Positions 1 to 8,786 of a DNA stretch of 64,000 nt are shown piece by piece. The stretch is from Pseudomonas sp. MYb327 (GTDB lineage: Bacteria > Pseudomonadota > Gammaproteobacteria > Pseudomonadales > Pseudomonadaceae). The stretch is from the NCBI RefSeq assembly GCF_040438925.1, contig NZ_CP159258.1, positions 5,913,001 through 5,977,000 on the forward strand. Reading direction: 5' to 3'. The notes beneath the pieces were generated by a model. It was given only the letters and a program-made list of their open reading frames with translations. It was not told the DNA's origin and did no database searches. Numbering within the stretch: the first letter of the stretch is position 1; each line of letters begins with the position of its first letter. The translations under genes were made by a program, and so were the position numbers.

Positions 1-631
1 CCGAACCGTGATAACTGCCCGGCAAGCGCTGGCAGGTGAAGGTGTCGCGGTGACCATCGCGGCTGTAGAGGCGATTGTGAATTTCGGTTTCGTCGCCATG
101 GCCGCCGGTGATCAGCAGGTGTTTGACGAAGGGCAGGAGCTTTTCAGCGCACTCGTCCGCGGTGCCTTCGGGCAGTTCGGCGAGGATGCGGGCTTCAGGA
201 AGGTTGGGGGTGGCGATGATCGACAGCGGCAGCAGGCGTTCGCGCATGGCGTAACCCACTTCGTCCTTGCCCAGGCGTCCGCCGCCGCCGGCGCGCAGCA
301 CCGGGTCGCAGACCACTGGCAAATGCGGGTGCGCTGAAAGCAGTTCGACCACGGTGTCGACCATTTCCAGGGAACCGAGCATGCCCAGTTTGACCGCTGC
401 GACTTCGGAATCGTTGAGCACGGCGTTGGCCTGGGCCAACACCCACTCACGGTCGAGGACACGGAAGTCAGTGACATTGACCGTGTCTTGCACGGTCAGG
501 GCGGTGACGGCCGGAGCCGCATGGCAACCCTGCGCGAGCAGGGCTTCGATATCTGCCTGCAAGCCGGCGCCACCACTTGGGTCGTGGCCGGAAAGACAGA
601 GGACAACGGGGCGAGAGCTGTAGATATTCAT
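1..631 (-). CDS. thiD: Hydroxymethylpyrimidine / phosphomethylpyrimidine kinase (3' end outside window)
   Basis: Thiamine-pathway kinase that phosphorylates HMP and then HMP-P in the cytoplasm to give HMP-PP for ThiE. Reading leftward from the ATG at 629-631 gives an open frame of 210 residues to the window edge with no stop. It starts MNIYSSRPVVLCLSGHDPSG and carries the ribokinase-family GHDPSGGAG loop at residues 15-23, then VCDPVLRAGGG and, near the cut end, the LLITGGHGDE motif. The family is about 265 residues, so roughly the last fifth is missing. Downstream neighbours (often thiE, hemL in Pseudomonas) would lie left of the window. No TPP riboswitch was recognised upstream. Confidence 0.93.
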   Translation of the reverse strand, partial: MNIYSSRPVVLCLSGHDPSGGAGLQADIEALLAQGCHAAPAVTALTVQDTVNVTDFRVLDREWVLAQANAVLNDSEVAAVKLGMLGSLEMVDTVVELLSAHPHLPVVCDPVLRAGGGGRLGKDEVGYAMRERLLPLSIIATPNLPEARILAELPEGTADECAEKLLPFVKHLLITGGHGDETEIHNRLYSRDGHRDTFTCQRLPGSYHGS

Positions 632-1074
632 GGTGCGCGAGCTTACCACCAAACATGTTTTTTCGGGTGTAACGACAAGCAGTCCGGGCGATACATTGTG
701 GCGAGGAAGCTTGTCGAATCGTCGCCCCGTCCCGCTCGGCGGCGAAGCAGTCGTAAAGTCAGGCGACGTGGTAATGCTGACAGAGTGTATTGGGGCCGCT
801 TCGCAGTCCAGCGGGAGTACGCTCCCTCGCCACAGGTGCTTCCTGTCCGTGATGCGTTTGAAGAATCTCATCAAGTCAACCGCTCTATCTCAATAATCTC
901 CGCTGTAACGCCCGTTCTAGAGCCTTTGTAGGAAAAATTTCTGTAGTGCTCATTAGCCATCAGCGGCTATGCTAGAGTGGATCCAAACCAATAACAGGTA
1001 CCACCGGTTTTACGTCTACTCAAAAGGAATGGGGGGCTTCCTGACAGGACCGGACAGGCCACGCTGGGGCATAA
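632..1074. other. Intergenic region between thiD and the sensor kinase
   Basis: Region of 443 bp between divergent genes. It holds one degenerate REPIN (listed separately) and the promoters of both genes, which I cannot pinpoint. Open frames across it have no ribosome-binding site or recognisable product, and I see no other gene. Confidence 0.5.
698..833. repeat. Degenerate REPIN, GTGGCGAGG family
   Basis: Inverted pair. The left half begins GTGGCGAGGAAGCTTG and the right half ends ACGCTCCCTCGCCAC. The halves match the well-preserved elements near 16.7, 33.5 and 48.5 kb with several substitutions. Confidence 0.7.
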
Positions 1075-3459
1075 ATGCGCTATTTGCTGATGTTGATGTT
1101 GTGTTTGCCCTATTTGGCCAACGCCGTCGAATTCGATGAGTTCACCCAAAGCCTTCCCCTGGGTCGCTCCCTGCAAGTGTTCGAAGACGTGAGCGGTCAG
1201 GCCTCCGTCGCCGATGTGCGCGCGCAAGCCGCGGCTGGCAATTTCAAATCCCACGATAAAGCCACCCTCAACGCTGGTTATTCGCGCTCGGTGTTCTGGC
1301 TGAAAATCGACCTGCATTACCGCCCGACCAACCCGGCGGCGCAACGGACCTGGTTGCTGGAACTGGCCTATCCGCCCCTCGATCACCTTGATCTTTACCT
1401 GCCCGATGCTTCCGGCAACTATCAATTGGTTCGGCAAACCGGCGATGCCTTGCCGTTTGCCAGCCGCGAGATTCGTCAGAACAATTACCTGTTCAATCTG
1501 GATTTCACCCCTGACCAAACGCAAACCGTTTTCTTGCGCTTGCAAAGCCAGGGGTCGATCCAGGCGCCCGTCACCTTGTGGTCGAGCACCGCGTATCTCG
1601 AAGAGCAACCGGTGCGCCTCTATGTATTGGGACTGATCTACGGTGTGTTGCTGGGGATGCTGGTCTACAACCTGTTCATCTACCTCAGCGTGCGTGATAC
1701 CAGCTACCTCTATTACATCGTCTACATCGCTTCGTTTGGCTTGTATCAGCTGTCGGTGAACGGTGCGGCCGTGCAGTATTTCTGGCCGGACAATCCCTGG
1801 TGGGCCAACGCCGCGACGCCGTTTTTCATCGGTTGCGCAGGGTTGTTCGGCAGTCAGTTCGCCCGCAGTTTCTTGCAGACCGCGACGCACAGTCGACGTT
1901 TGGATTGGGTGCTGCTGGCCTTGGTCGCGTTCAGCGCAGTCGTGGTCGCTTTGTCGTTGATGACCAGTTACGCCCTGGCTTTGCGCCTGGCAACAGCCCT
2001 GGCGTTGACCTTCACGGTGGTGATTTTTGCCGCGGGGATTTTTGCCTGGCTGCGTGGCCTGCGGGTGGCGCGATATTTCATCATTGCCTGGTCGGCGTTC
2101 TTGCTGGGCGGCATAGTCAATACGCTCATGGTCCTGGGTTATCTGCCGAACATTTTCCTCACCATGTATTCCAGCCAGATCGGCTCGGCCATTGAAGTGG
2201 CGCTGTTGTCCCTGGCCTTGGCCGACCGCATCAACGCCATGCGTGAGCAGCAGGCGCAAACCCTGCTCGACGCCGGGCAAAAGCTTGAGGTGCTGAACCA
2301 GCAACTGGCGCGCAGTAACAAGCTCAAGGACGAATTCCTCGCCACCCTGACTCACGAATTGCGCACCCCGATGAATGGCGTGATCGGTTCATTGGAGCTG
2401 ATGCAAACCGTCGATATGGACCCGGAGCTCGAGCAATATCAACAAACAGCCGCTGGGTCGGCACGGGACATGATGCGCATGGTCAACGGCATTCTGACCC
2501 TGACCGAATTGCAGGCCGGCAAGCTCAGGGTCGCTCAATCGAATTTCAGCCTGCGCGGTGTGGTCGAGGCGTTGCGCGTGCAGTTCGACGGCAATGCGGC
2601 GAGCAAGTCGCTGGACTTTAAGGTCGACGTCGCGCCCGGTGTTCCGGACCGCTTGCACGGCGACAGCGCCAAGTTGGCGCAATGCCTGGAGTGCCTGTTG
2701 GACAACGCCATCAAGTTCACCCGGGTGGGTGGACTGGCGCTGCGGGTGAGCGGGAAAACGCTGGATAACGATCGTATGGCGTTGTCCTTTGCGGTGATCG
2801 ATACGGGTATCGGTTTCACCGATCTGGGTGAGGCGACGATGTATCAGCGGTTCTTCCAGCTCGACGGTTCGATGACCCGCGAATACGGTGGACTGGGCGT
2901 CGGCCTGGCGATCTGTCGCCAGTTGGTCGAGTTGCTCGGCGGGCGCCTGACGCACCGCTCGGAGCCTGGGAGTGGCAGCCGCTTTCAGCTGGATGTGGAA
3001 TTCGAAGTGCCCGCGCTGGAGCGCCCGCCTGTGTCCTTCATGGCCGGCGACTTTGCGCGCCTGCGATTGCCACAGGACTGCACCGTGTTGCTGGTGGATG
3101 AAAACAACATCAATCAGTTAGTGATGCGCGGTATGTTGCTCAAACTCGGTTTTCGGGTGCGCACCGCTGACAGTGGTGCCGCCGCACTCGATTGCTTGCA
3201 ACGTGAAACCTTTGACGCGGTGCTGATCGATGGTCAGTTGCCGTCGTCGGATGGTGTATCGGTCTGCTGCCAGATTCGCGCCTTGCCGGGCTGTGCTGAC
3301 TTGCCCTTGTTCATGATTGCCCAAGGTGCTGATCGAGAACGCTGCCCGACCGGCGCGCTGATTGATCATCTGAGCAAACCGGTGAAATTCGAGGATTTGC
3401 AGGCGGCGCTCTATCGCCGTGTGCTCTGCTCGCAACAGGGCGAAAGCGCCGACAGTTAG
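1075..3459 (+). CDS. 7TMR-DISM hybrid sensor histidine kinase/response regulator
   Basis: Inner-membrane hybrid kinase of 794 residues. In order: cleavable-looking signal peptide (1-17, ends LANA), a periplasmic 7TMR-DISMED2-type beta domain (about 25-165), seven predicted membrane segments (about 183-390), a short coiled coil, HisKA with phospho-acceptor His427 in THELRTPMNG, a HATPase domain with N box LLDNAIKFT, G1 DTGIGF and G2 GGLGVGLAI, and a C-terminal receiver with phospho-acceptor Asp719 and Lys in LSKPVKF. All catalytic residues are present, although the receiver's usual Thr/Ser position reads Ala (FMIAQG). DISM periplasmic domains are thought to bind carbohydrate-like ligands; the signal here is unknown. 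No cognate regulator gene is adjacent. No strong Shine-Dalgarno precedes the ATG. Confidence 0.9.
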   Translation: MRYLLMLMLCLPYLANAVEFDEFTQSLPLGRSLQVFEDVSGQASVADVRAQAAAGNFKSHDKATLNAGYSRSVFWLKIDLHYRPTNPAAQRTWLLELAYPPLDHLDLYLPDASGNYQLVRQTGDALPFASREIRQNNYLFNLDFTPDQTQTVFLRLQSQGSIQAPVTLWSSTAYLEEQPVRLYVLGLIYGVLLGMLVYNLFIYLSVRDTSYLYYIVYIASFGLYQLSVNGAAVQYFWPDNPWWANAATPFFIGCAGLFGSQFARSFLQTATHSRRLDWVLLALVAFSAVVVALSLMTSYALALRLATALALTFTVVIFAAGIFAWLRGLRVARYFIIAWSAFLLGGIVNTLMVLGYLPNIFLTMYSSQIGSAIEVALLSLALADRINAMREQQAQTLLDAGQKLEVLNQQLARSNKLKDEFLATLTHELRTPMNGVIGSLELMQTVDMDPELEQYQQTAAGSARDMMRMVNGILTLTELQAGKLRVAQSNFSLRGVVEALRVQFDGNAASKSLDFKVDVAPGVPDRLHGDSAKLAQCLECLLDNAIKFTRVGGLALRVSGKTLDNDRMALSFAVIDTGIGFTDLGEATMYQRFFQLDGSMTREYGGLGVGLAICRQLVELLGGRLTHRSEPGSGSRFQLDVEFEVPALERPPVSFMAGDFARLRLPQDCTVLLVDENNINQLVMRGMLLKLGFRVRTADSGAAALDCLQRETFDAVLIDGQLPSSDGVSVCCQIRALPGCADLPLFMIAQGADRERCPTGALIDHLSKPVKFEDLQAALYRRVLCSQQGESADS

Positions 3460-3534
3460 GCAGATATGACACTTTGATCGCCCCGGGGGCAGTGCTTAAC
3501 TGAAACCCCTTGGCTGACCAAAGGAGCCCCTGTC

Positions 3535-5184
3535 ATGAACCTGCATCAGTTCGCCGAAACCCACGAAGTCACTAACCAGCCACCGTCCCTGGACGGTGCC
3601 AACCTGTATCGCATCGACTTGCCTTTGCAGGAGTGGTCGCGGCGTTTCGGGGCTGGTTGGGCCGAATCGCGGATCGACGCTTACGGCGCGCTGGCTGGCG
3701 GGCCGTTGATGGCAGCGGGATTTCTGGCTAATCAGAACAAACCGGTGTTCAGCAGCCACGATCGTTATGGTCACCGCATCGACCTGGTGGAGTTCCATCC
3801 GGCCTATCACGAGCTGATGCGCACGGCGATCGAGCACGGCTTGACCTCGTTGCCCTGGGCGCATCCGCAGGACGGCGCCCACGTCGCTCGCGCCTCCATG
3901 ACCTACTTGCACAGCCAGGCCGAAGCCGGCAGTGGCTGTCCGTTGACCATGACCTTCGCCAGTGTTCCGGCGCTGCGTCTGCAACCGGACCTTGCGGAAA
4001 AATGGTTGCCTAAAATCCTTGCCACGGAATACGACCCGCGCAACGTCGGCATAGCCCACAAGGCCGGTGTCACCATCGGCATGGCGATGACCGAAAAGCA
4101 GGGCGGCACCGATGTGCGGGCCAACACCACCAAGGCCTATCCGGTGGGTGCCAGCGGTCCGGGCCAGGCTTACGAACTGGTGGGGCACAAGTGGTTCTGT
4201 TCGGCGCCGATGTGCGATGCATTCCTGACCCTGGCCCAGACGGACAAAGGACTGACCTGTTTCCTGCTGCCGCGCCATCGCCCGGACGACACGCGCAATC
4301 AGTTCTACATCCAGCGCTTGAAGAACAAACTCGGCAACTGCTCCAACGCGTCCAGCGAAGTGGAGTTTCGCGGCGCGCTGGCGTGGATGGTCGGCGAGGA
4401 GGGGCGCGGCGTGCCGACCATCATCGAGATGGTGGCGATGACCCGTTTCGATTGCATGGTCGGCTCCAGCTCACTCATGCGCCAGGCGCTGACCCAAGCG
4501 AGTCATCACTGCGCTCATCGCGCGGTGGGCGGTAGATTGCTCAGCGAACAACCCTTGATGCAAAACGTGCTGGCCGACCTCGCGCTGGAAAGCGAAGCCG
4601 CCCTGGCCTTGAGCTTGCGCATGGGCCGGGCGCTAGATCACCTGGATGATTCCCAGGAAGCCAAATTCGCCCGACTGGTGACGGCGGTGGGCAAGTATTG
4701 GATCTGCAAACGTGCGCCGGGGATGATCAACGAAGCGGCGGAATGCATAGGCGGCGCGGGGTACGTCGAAGACAGCATCCTGCCGCGCCTCTACCGCGAA
4801 GCGCCAGTGAACTCGACGTGGGAAGGTTCCGGCAACGTGCAATGCCTCGACGTGCTGCGCGCGCTGTCGAAAGAGCCGGGCGTGCTGGATGCATTGTTTA
4901 GCGAATTGGGCGATGGCCATGGCGACAAGCGTCTGGCCGCACACATCAGTCAATTGCACGCGGCTTTTAAAGACACCAGCGACATTCAATATCGGGCGCG
5001 GCAGTTGACTGAAGACATTGCACTGGGCCTTCAGGCCAAGCTGTTGCTTGAGGCGGGGAATTCGGCGGTCAGTGATGCTTTTATCGCCAGTCGTCTAAGT
5101 GGTGGTGGCCGGGTGTACGGCGCATTGCCGCGGGGGCTGGATGTTGAAGCGATAGTCGCCCGCGCCAATCCACAGAACTACTGA
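3535..5184 (+). CDS. AidB-like acyl-CoA dehydrogenase family flavoprotein
   Basis: FAD enzyme of 549 residues, close in length to E. coli AidB (541). AidB-type features are the middle-domain GMAMTEKQGGTDVR, the RLKNKLGNCSNASSEVEF stretch, TRFDC and the C-terminal APVNSTWEGSGN segment that carries the expected active-site glutamate. E. coli AidB is linked to the adaptive response to alkylation and binds DNA; whether this homologue does the same is inference. A good Shine-Dalgarno (AAAGGAG) precedes the ATG. It stands alone between the sensor kinase and amn. A metabolic isovaleryl-CoA-type dehydrogenase is less likely given the AidB-specific motifs. Confidence 0.85.
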   Translation: MNLHQFAETHEVTNQPPSLDGANLYRIDLPLQEWSRRFGAGWAESRIDAYGALAGGPLMAAGFLANQNKPVFSSHDRYGHRIDLVEFHPAYHELMRTAIEHGLTSLPWAHPQDGAHVARASMTYLHSQAEAGSGCPLTMTFASVPALRLQPDLAEKWLPKILATEYDPRNVGIAHKAGVTIGMAMTEKQGGTDVRANTTKAYPVGASGPGQAYELVGHKWFCSAPMCDAFLTLAQTDKGLTCFLLPRHRPDDTRNQFYIQRLKNKLGNCSNASSEVEFRGALAWMVGEEGRGVPTIIEMVAMTRFDCMVGSSSLMRQALTQASHHCAHRAVGGRLLSEQPLMQNVLADLALESEAALALSLRMGRALDHLDDSQEAKFARLVTAVGKYWICKRAPGMINEAAECIGGAGYVEDSILPRLYREAPVNSTWEGSGNVQCLDVLRALSKEPGVLDALFSELGDGHGDKRLAAHISQLHAAFKDTSDIQYRARQLTEDIALGLQAKLLLEAGNSAVSDAFIASRLSGGGRVYGALPRGLDVEAIVARANPQNY

Positions 5185-5301
5185 CCACAACTAAAACGTG
5201 TGGGAGCGGTGTTCATGGCAATTGTGTTGTGGCCACTGTTCCCGTGAAGCTTTGATGCAGGCAAGATGAAGCTCTGCAAGTCAGAACACAGGATGCTGAT
5301 C

Positions 5302-6765
5302 GTGACCGAAGCTTTTATTGTCGTTCAAACCGCCGAGCAAGCCGTGGATCGGCTTGCGCTCTTGCACAATCGTGCGACCACAGCGCTGAACCAGGCGCTC
5401 AAGCGTTACCTCAAGGATCGTGTCGAGCCGGACGCCGAGCAGCGTGCGCTGTTCCGTTATCCCGAACTGCGCCTGACCTACCATTGCCAGGGCGAAGTCC
5501 CGCAGACCACTCGCGCCTACGCCAAGGTCCAGTTGCCGGGCACCTACAGCGTCACCGTCACCCATCCGTCGGCTTTCCGTAAATACCTGCTGGAACAGCT
5601 GGTGCCCTTGATGCACGACTTCACCGTGACCGTGGAAGTGGGTGTCAGCCAGCAGAACATTCCTTACCCATACGTGGTCGAGCAGGGCGATGAACTGGCC
5701 GGTTCCGGCGTCACCGCAGCCGTGCTGGCGCGAGTGTTCCCGAGCACCGACCTGTCGGCGGCGACCGATGGCATTGCCGATGGTTTGTACGATTGGGAAA
5801 ACACCGATCCGCTCCCTCTGGCGCTGTTCGACGCCGCGCGAGTGGATTTCTCCCTGCGCCGCTTGGTGCATTACACCGGCAGCGACTGGCGGCATGTTCA
5901 GCCGTGGATTTTGCTGACCAACTACCACCGTTACGTCGACCAGTTCATCGTCCATGGCCTGGAACAACTGCGCAGCGATCCGCGTTTCGTGCGCATGGTG
6001 TTGCCGGGCAACGTAATCATTGAAAAGAGCATGGACCACGGCGAAGCCTCGGCGATTGCTGCGGGCGTGGTCTGGCACCGTTACCAGATGCCGGCCTATC
6101 ACCTGATCGCCAGCGATGGCCACGGCGTGACGTTGGTGAACATCGGCGTCGGCCCGTCCAATGCCAAGAACATCACTGACCACCTGGCCGTATTGCGCCC
6201 GCATTGCTGGCTGATGATCGGCCATTGCGGCGGCTTGCGTCAGTCGCAGACCATTGGCGACTACGTGCTGGCTCACGCCTATATGCGCCGCGACGGGATC
6301 CTTGATCGCGTGGTGCCGCCGAACATTCCGATCCCGGCCCTGGCCGAAGTGCAGATGGCCTTGCAGCAAGCAGCGGCGAACATCACCGGTGAGAAGGGCG
6401 ACGAGCTGAAGAAACGCCTGCGCACCGGCACAGTGTTGACCTACGACGACCGCAACTGGGAGCTGCGCTGGGCTCAGGAGCGCCCGCTGATCAACCTGTC
6501 TCGCGCCGTGGCAGTGGACATGGAAAGCGGCACGATTGCGGCCCAGGGTTATCGCTTGCGAGTGCCATACGGCACGTTGCTCTGCGTATCGGACAAACCG
6601 CTGCACAGCGAGATCAAATTGCCGGGTTCGGCCAACGCCTTCTATGAACGTGCGGTCAGCCAGCATCTGAAAATTGGTATCGAGGCAGTGGATCTGTTGC
6701 GCACCGAACTCAACTCGCTGCACTCGCGCAAACTGCGCAGCTTCGACGAGCCGCCGTTCCGCTAA
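5302..6765 (+). CDS. amn: AMP nucleosidase
   Basis: Cytoplasmic enzyme hydrolysing AMP to adenine and ribose 5-phosphate. The N-terminal Amn-specific half (RYPELRLTYHCQGEVPQTTRA) is followed by a purine-nucleoside-phosphorylase-like half with GVGPSNAKN, MIGHCGGLR, VDMESGTIAAQG and CVSDKPLHSE. I chose the GTG at 5302 because AGGA lies 8 nt upstream and the product (MTEAFIVVQTAEQAVDRL) matches family N-termini. In-frame ATGs at 5266 and 5293 would add 12 or 3 residues. From 5302 the product is 487 residues; E. coli Amn has 484. It ends in a strong terminator. Confidence 0.92.
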   Translation: MTEAFIVVQTAEQAVDRLALLHNRATTALNQALKRYLKDRVEPDAEQRALFRYPELRLTYHCQGEVPQTTRAYAKVQLPGTYSVTVTHPSAFRKYLLEQLVPLMHDFTVTVEVGVSQQNIPYPYVVEQGDELAGSGVTAAVLARVFPSTDLSAATDGIADGLYDWENTDPLPLALFDAARVDFSLRRLVHYTGSDWRHVQPWILLTNYHRYVDQFIVHGLEQLRSDPRFVRMVLPGNVIIEKSMDHGEASAIAAGVVWHRYQMPAYHLIASDGHGVTLVNIGVGPSNAKNITDHLAVLRPHCWLMIGHCGGLRQSQTIGDYVLAHAYMRRDGILDRVVPPNIPIPALAEVQMALQQAAANITGEKGDELKKRLRTGTVLTYDDRNWELRWAQERPLINLSRAVAVDMESGTIAAQGYRLRVPYGTLLCVSDKPLHSEIKLPGSANAFYERAVSQHLKIGIEAVDLLRTELNSLHSRKLRSFDEPPFR

Positions 6766-6784
6766 CGGTTGTCATGGTCATTTG

Positions 6785-6832
6785 GCGGTCAGGGCACTAG
6801 CATTAGCAGCCCTGACCGCTAGATGTTTTTTT
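6785..6832 (+). terminator. Rho-independent terminator after amn
   Basis: Perfect 11-bp stem GCGGTCAGGGC/GCCCTGACCGC (6785-6795 and 6809-6819), 13-nt loop, then a run of seven T at 6826-6832. It abuts the rluE start codon. Confidence 0.85.
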
Positions 6833-6836
6833 CGCC

Positions 6837-7472
6837 ATGTCCCGTCCTCCACGTCCCGTTTCCCGCCGCCCTGGCGCGAAGCCAGCCCCTTCAGCCCCGC
6901 GCCGTATCGCCAAGGCACCACCGGCCGAGCCGAGGCTGATCCTGTTCAACAAACCGTTCGATGTGCTGACGCAATTCAGCGACGGCGAAGGGCGCGCGAC
7001 GCTCAAGGATTACATCGAGATTCCCGGAATCTACCCGGCAGGACGACTCGACCGCGACAGCGAAGGCTTGCTGCTGCTGACCAATGACGGCCAGCTTCAG
7101 GCACGCATCGCCGACCCGAAACACAAACTGGCCAAGACGTATTGGGTGCAGGTAGAAGGCGAACCGAGCGCCGAGCAATTGCAGCGTTTGCGTGATGGCG
7201 TGGAGTTGAACGACGGCATGACCTTGCCTGCCGAGGCGCGGCAACTGGAAGAGCCAGAGTTGTGGCCGCGCAACCCACCCGTACGATTTCGCAAAAGCGT
7301 GCCGACCAGTTGGCTGGAATTGGTGATTCGCGAGGGGCGCAATCGGCAGGTGCGGCGCATGACGGCGGCGGTCGGGTTGCCGACATTGCGGCTGGTGCGG
7401 GTCAGGATCGGCGACTGGACCATCGAAGGGCTCGAACAGGGCCAGTGGAAAGAAGTGCCGGCGCGCTTATAA
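6837..7472 (+). CDS. rluE: 23S rRNA pseudouridine synthase, RluE type
   Basis: RsuA-family pseudouridine synthase of 211 residues; RluE modifies U2457 of 23S rRNA. A basic Pro/Arg-rich N-terminal tail (1-32) leads into [14 protein letters not shown]. The catalytic motif is [19 protein letters not shown], with Asp in GRLDRDS the expected nucleophile, and later [18 protein letters not shown]. There is no S4 domain, as expected for RluE. The ATG sits 4 nt behind the U-run of the amn terminator and has no Shine-Dalgarno, so transcript start or start codon may differ from that shown. Its stop overlaps the convergent DUF2788 gene by 6 bp. Confidence 0.88.
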   Translation: MSRPPRPVSRRPGAKPAPSAPRRIAKAPPAEPRLILFNKPFDVLTQFSDGEGRATLKDYIEIPGIYPAGRLDRDSEGLLLLTNDGQLQARIADPKHKLAKTYWVQVEGEPSAEQLQRLRDGVELNDGMTLPAEARQLEEPELWPRNPPVRFRKSVPTSWLELVIREGRNRQVRRMTAAVGLPTLRLVRVRIGDWTIEGLEQGQWKEVPARL

Positions 7473-7676
7473 AGTGCCGGACTCGATCAGGCCGATCACT
7501 ACGCTCTTGATCACAAACGCCGCCACGCCAAGGCCCAGCACGAAGAACAGAATGAACGAGCCAAAGCGCCCGGCCTTGGACTTCTTCGCCAGATCCCAGA
7601 CGATGAAGCCCATGAAAATGATCAGGATGCTGACCAGTCCGGTCATCATCCACTCTTCGAAAACTGCAGGATCCAT
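7467..7676 (-). CDS. DUF2788 small membrane protein
   Basis: Protein of 69 residues with two hydrophobic helices (about 11-29 and 41-62) separated by a basic KKSKAGRFG linker. This matches the DUF2788 family of small Pseudomonas inner-membrane proteins of unknown function. The start ATG (7674-7676) is preceded on its strand by AGTTCG and GGAGAAG, a usable Shine-Dalgarno. It converges on rluE with overlapping stop codons. Confidence 0.8.
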   Translation of the reverse strand: MDPAVFEEWMMTGLVSILIIFMGFIVWDLAKKSKAGRFGSFILFFVLGLGVAAFVIKSVVIGLIESGTL

Positions 7677-7793
7677 CGAACTTCTCCAGCGCGGGCGAGG
7701 CTAAAAGGGCGCGGGGAGTATACGCCTTGCAGATTGCGCGCAGTATTGACCTGCGGCGGTGTGTCGCAGCTATTCGTCGCCTGTGCCGGCCCC

Positions 7794-7866
7794 CTCGCTG
7801 GCAAGCCAGCTTCCACAGGATTGCGAACGATACAAAATCTGTAGGAGCTGGCTTGCCAGCGATGAG
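7794..7866. repeat. REPIN, TGTAGGAGC family
   Basis: Inverted pair CTCGCTGGCAAGCCAGCTTCC / GGAGCTGGCTTGCCAGCGA around a short spacer, immediately downstream of the Lrp gene. Confidence 0.8.
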
Positions 7867-7870
7867 GGCC

Positions 7871-8350
7871 TCAGCTGCGAAGATGCGTCAAAGGCAATTC
7901 AGTGCTATTCAAAACCTGATTCAACACAAAGCTCGACCGCACGCTGGTCACGCCTTCAATCCGCGTCAAATGGCCCAGCAGCAGTTTCTGGTAGTGATCC
8001 ATGTCCGGCACCACAACCTTGAGCTGGTAGTCAGCATCCATCCCGGTCACCAAACTGCATTCCAGCACCTGCGGCAACGTTCGAATCGCCGCTTCGAAAT
8101 TCTCGAATCGTTCCGGGGTATGTCGATCCATGCCGATCAGCACGTAGGCCGTCAGGCTCAGGCCGAGCATTTTGCGGTCGAGCAGGGCGACCTGGCGGGA
8201 GATGTAGCCGTCGTCTTCCAATTGCTTGACTCGACGTGAGCAGGGCGAAGGGGACAAGCCGATGCGTTCGGCCAGCTCCTGGTTGGAGATGCGCGCATCG
8301 CGCTGCAATTCAGCCAAAATGCTCAGGTCGTAACGGTCGAGTTTGCTCAT
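7871..8350 (-). CDS. Lrp/AsnC family transcriptional regulator
   Basis: Regulator of 159 residues. The N-terminal helix-turn-helix (about 5-60: SILAELQRDARISNQELAERIGLS) includes the family's typical SPSPCSRRVKQLE recognition helix. The C-terminal RAM/ligand domain (about 70-150) follows, with LVTGMDADYQLKVVV. Start is the ATG at 8348-8350. Lrp-type proteins bind amino acids and form octamers or hexadecamers. No amino-acid gene adjoins it, so the target is unknown; autoregulation from the 8351-8500 region is likely but unproven. Confidence 0.88.
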   Translation of the reverse strand: MSKLDRYDLSILAELQRDARISNQELAERIGLSPSPCSRRVKQLEDDGYISRQVALLDRKMLGLSLTAYVLIGMDRHTPERFENFEAAIRTLPQVLECSLVTGMDADYQLKVVVPDMDHYQKLLLGHLTRIEGVTSVRSSFVLNQVLNSTELPLTHLRS

Positions 8351-8786
8351 CAAACGGTCCCTTGTCGTAACTATTGCGACAGATTATCTATCCAGGGTTA
8401 AAAATTGCGCAAGTGATGTTTATTTCAGCAATCTTCGCAATCCTCTGCCAGCGCCGCGAGCCTATTCTTATCACCAGAATCACTGCTCGGACAAACAGTC
8501 CAGTGCGACTCGCCCAATCAGGTCAGTCGCGGCCGCCCTCCCCAACCGGGGATGTGCAGGCCCCCGAGCTACACACTGTCCAGAAGACGGCGTGAGGTGA
8601 GCCGACGTCAAAAGCGTCGAGCACGGACGAAGTTCTCAAGGGGAGGCCGACGGGTCTCCCCTTTTCTTTGCCCGCAATGTGACCCCCGCCCTCAATAAAT
8701 AAGTTTCGCGACTGATAACCTGTTGCAGAACCGGCCTGTGCTTTCCAAGTCTTACGTACAGGCCCTAACCCGCAGTGAGGAAAAGC
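8351..8786. other. Intergenic region with a possible small RNA
   Basis: Region of 436 bp between the Lrp regulator (leftward) and the DUF6515 gene (rightward). Its middle part, about 8490-8669, contains several short self-complementary segments (GGGG...CCCC near 8549-8570, CGACG...CGUCG near 8603-8619) and ends in a clear rightward terminator. No protein-coding frame with a ribosome-binding site explains the terminator, so a small RNA is possible. I could not match it to a known Rfam family by eye. Confidence 0.3.
8638..8669 (+). terminator. Rho-independent terminator with no assigned gene upstream
   Basis: Stem AAGGGGAG/CTCCCCTT (8638-8645 and 8656-8663), 10-nt loop and a T-rich tail TTTTCTTT. 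It lies between divergent genes, so it should end a transcript that starts inside the intergenic region. Confidence 0.65.

Noticed and set aside
5281..6723. 480-codon frame antisense to amn
   Set aside because: Shadow of the amn reading frame with no ribosome-binding site or recognisable domain.
8343..8600. Rightward frames of 73-85 codons between the Lrp and DUF6515 genes
   Set aside because: They begin inside the Lrp start region, lack a Shine-Dalgarno and have no domain or hydrophobic pattern; the terminator beyond them fits a small RNA equally well.
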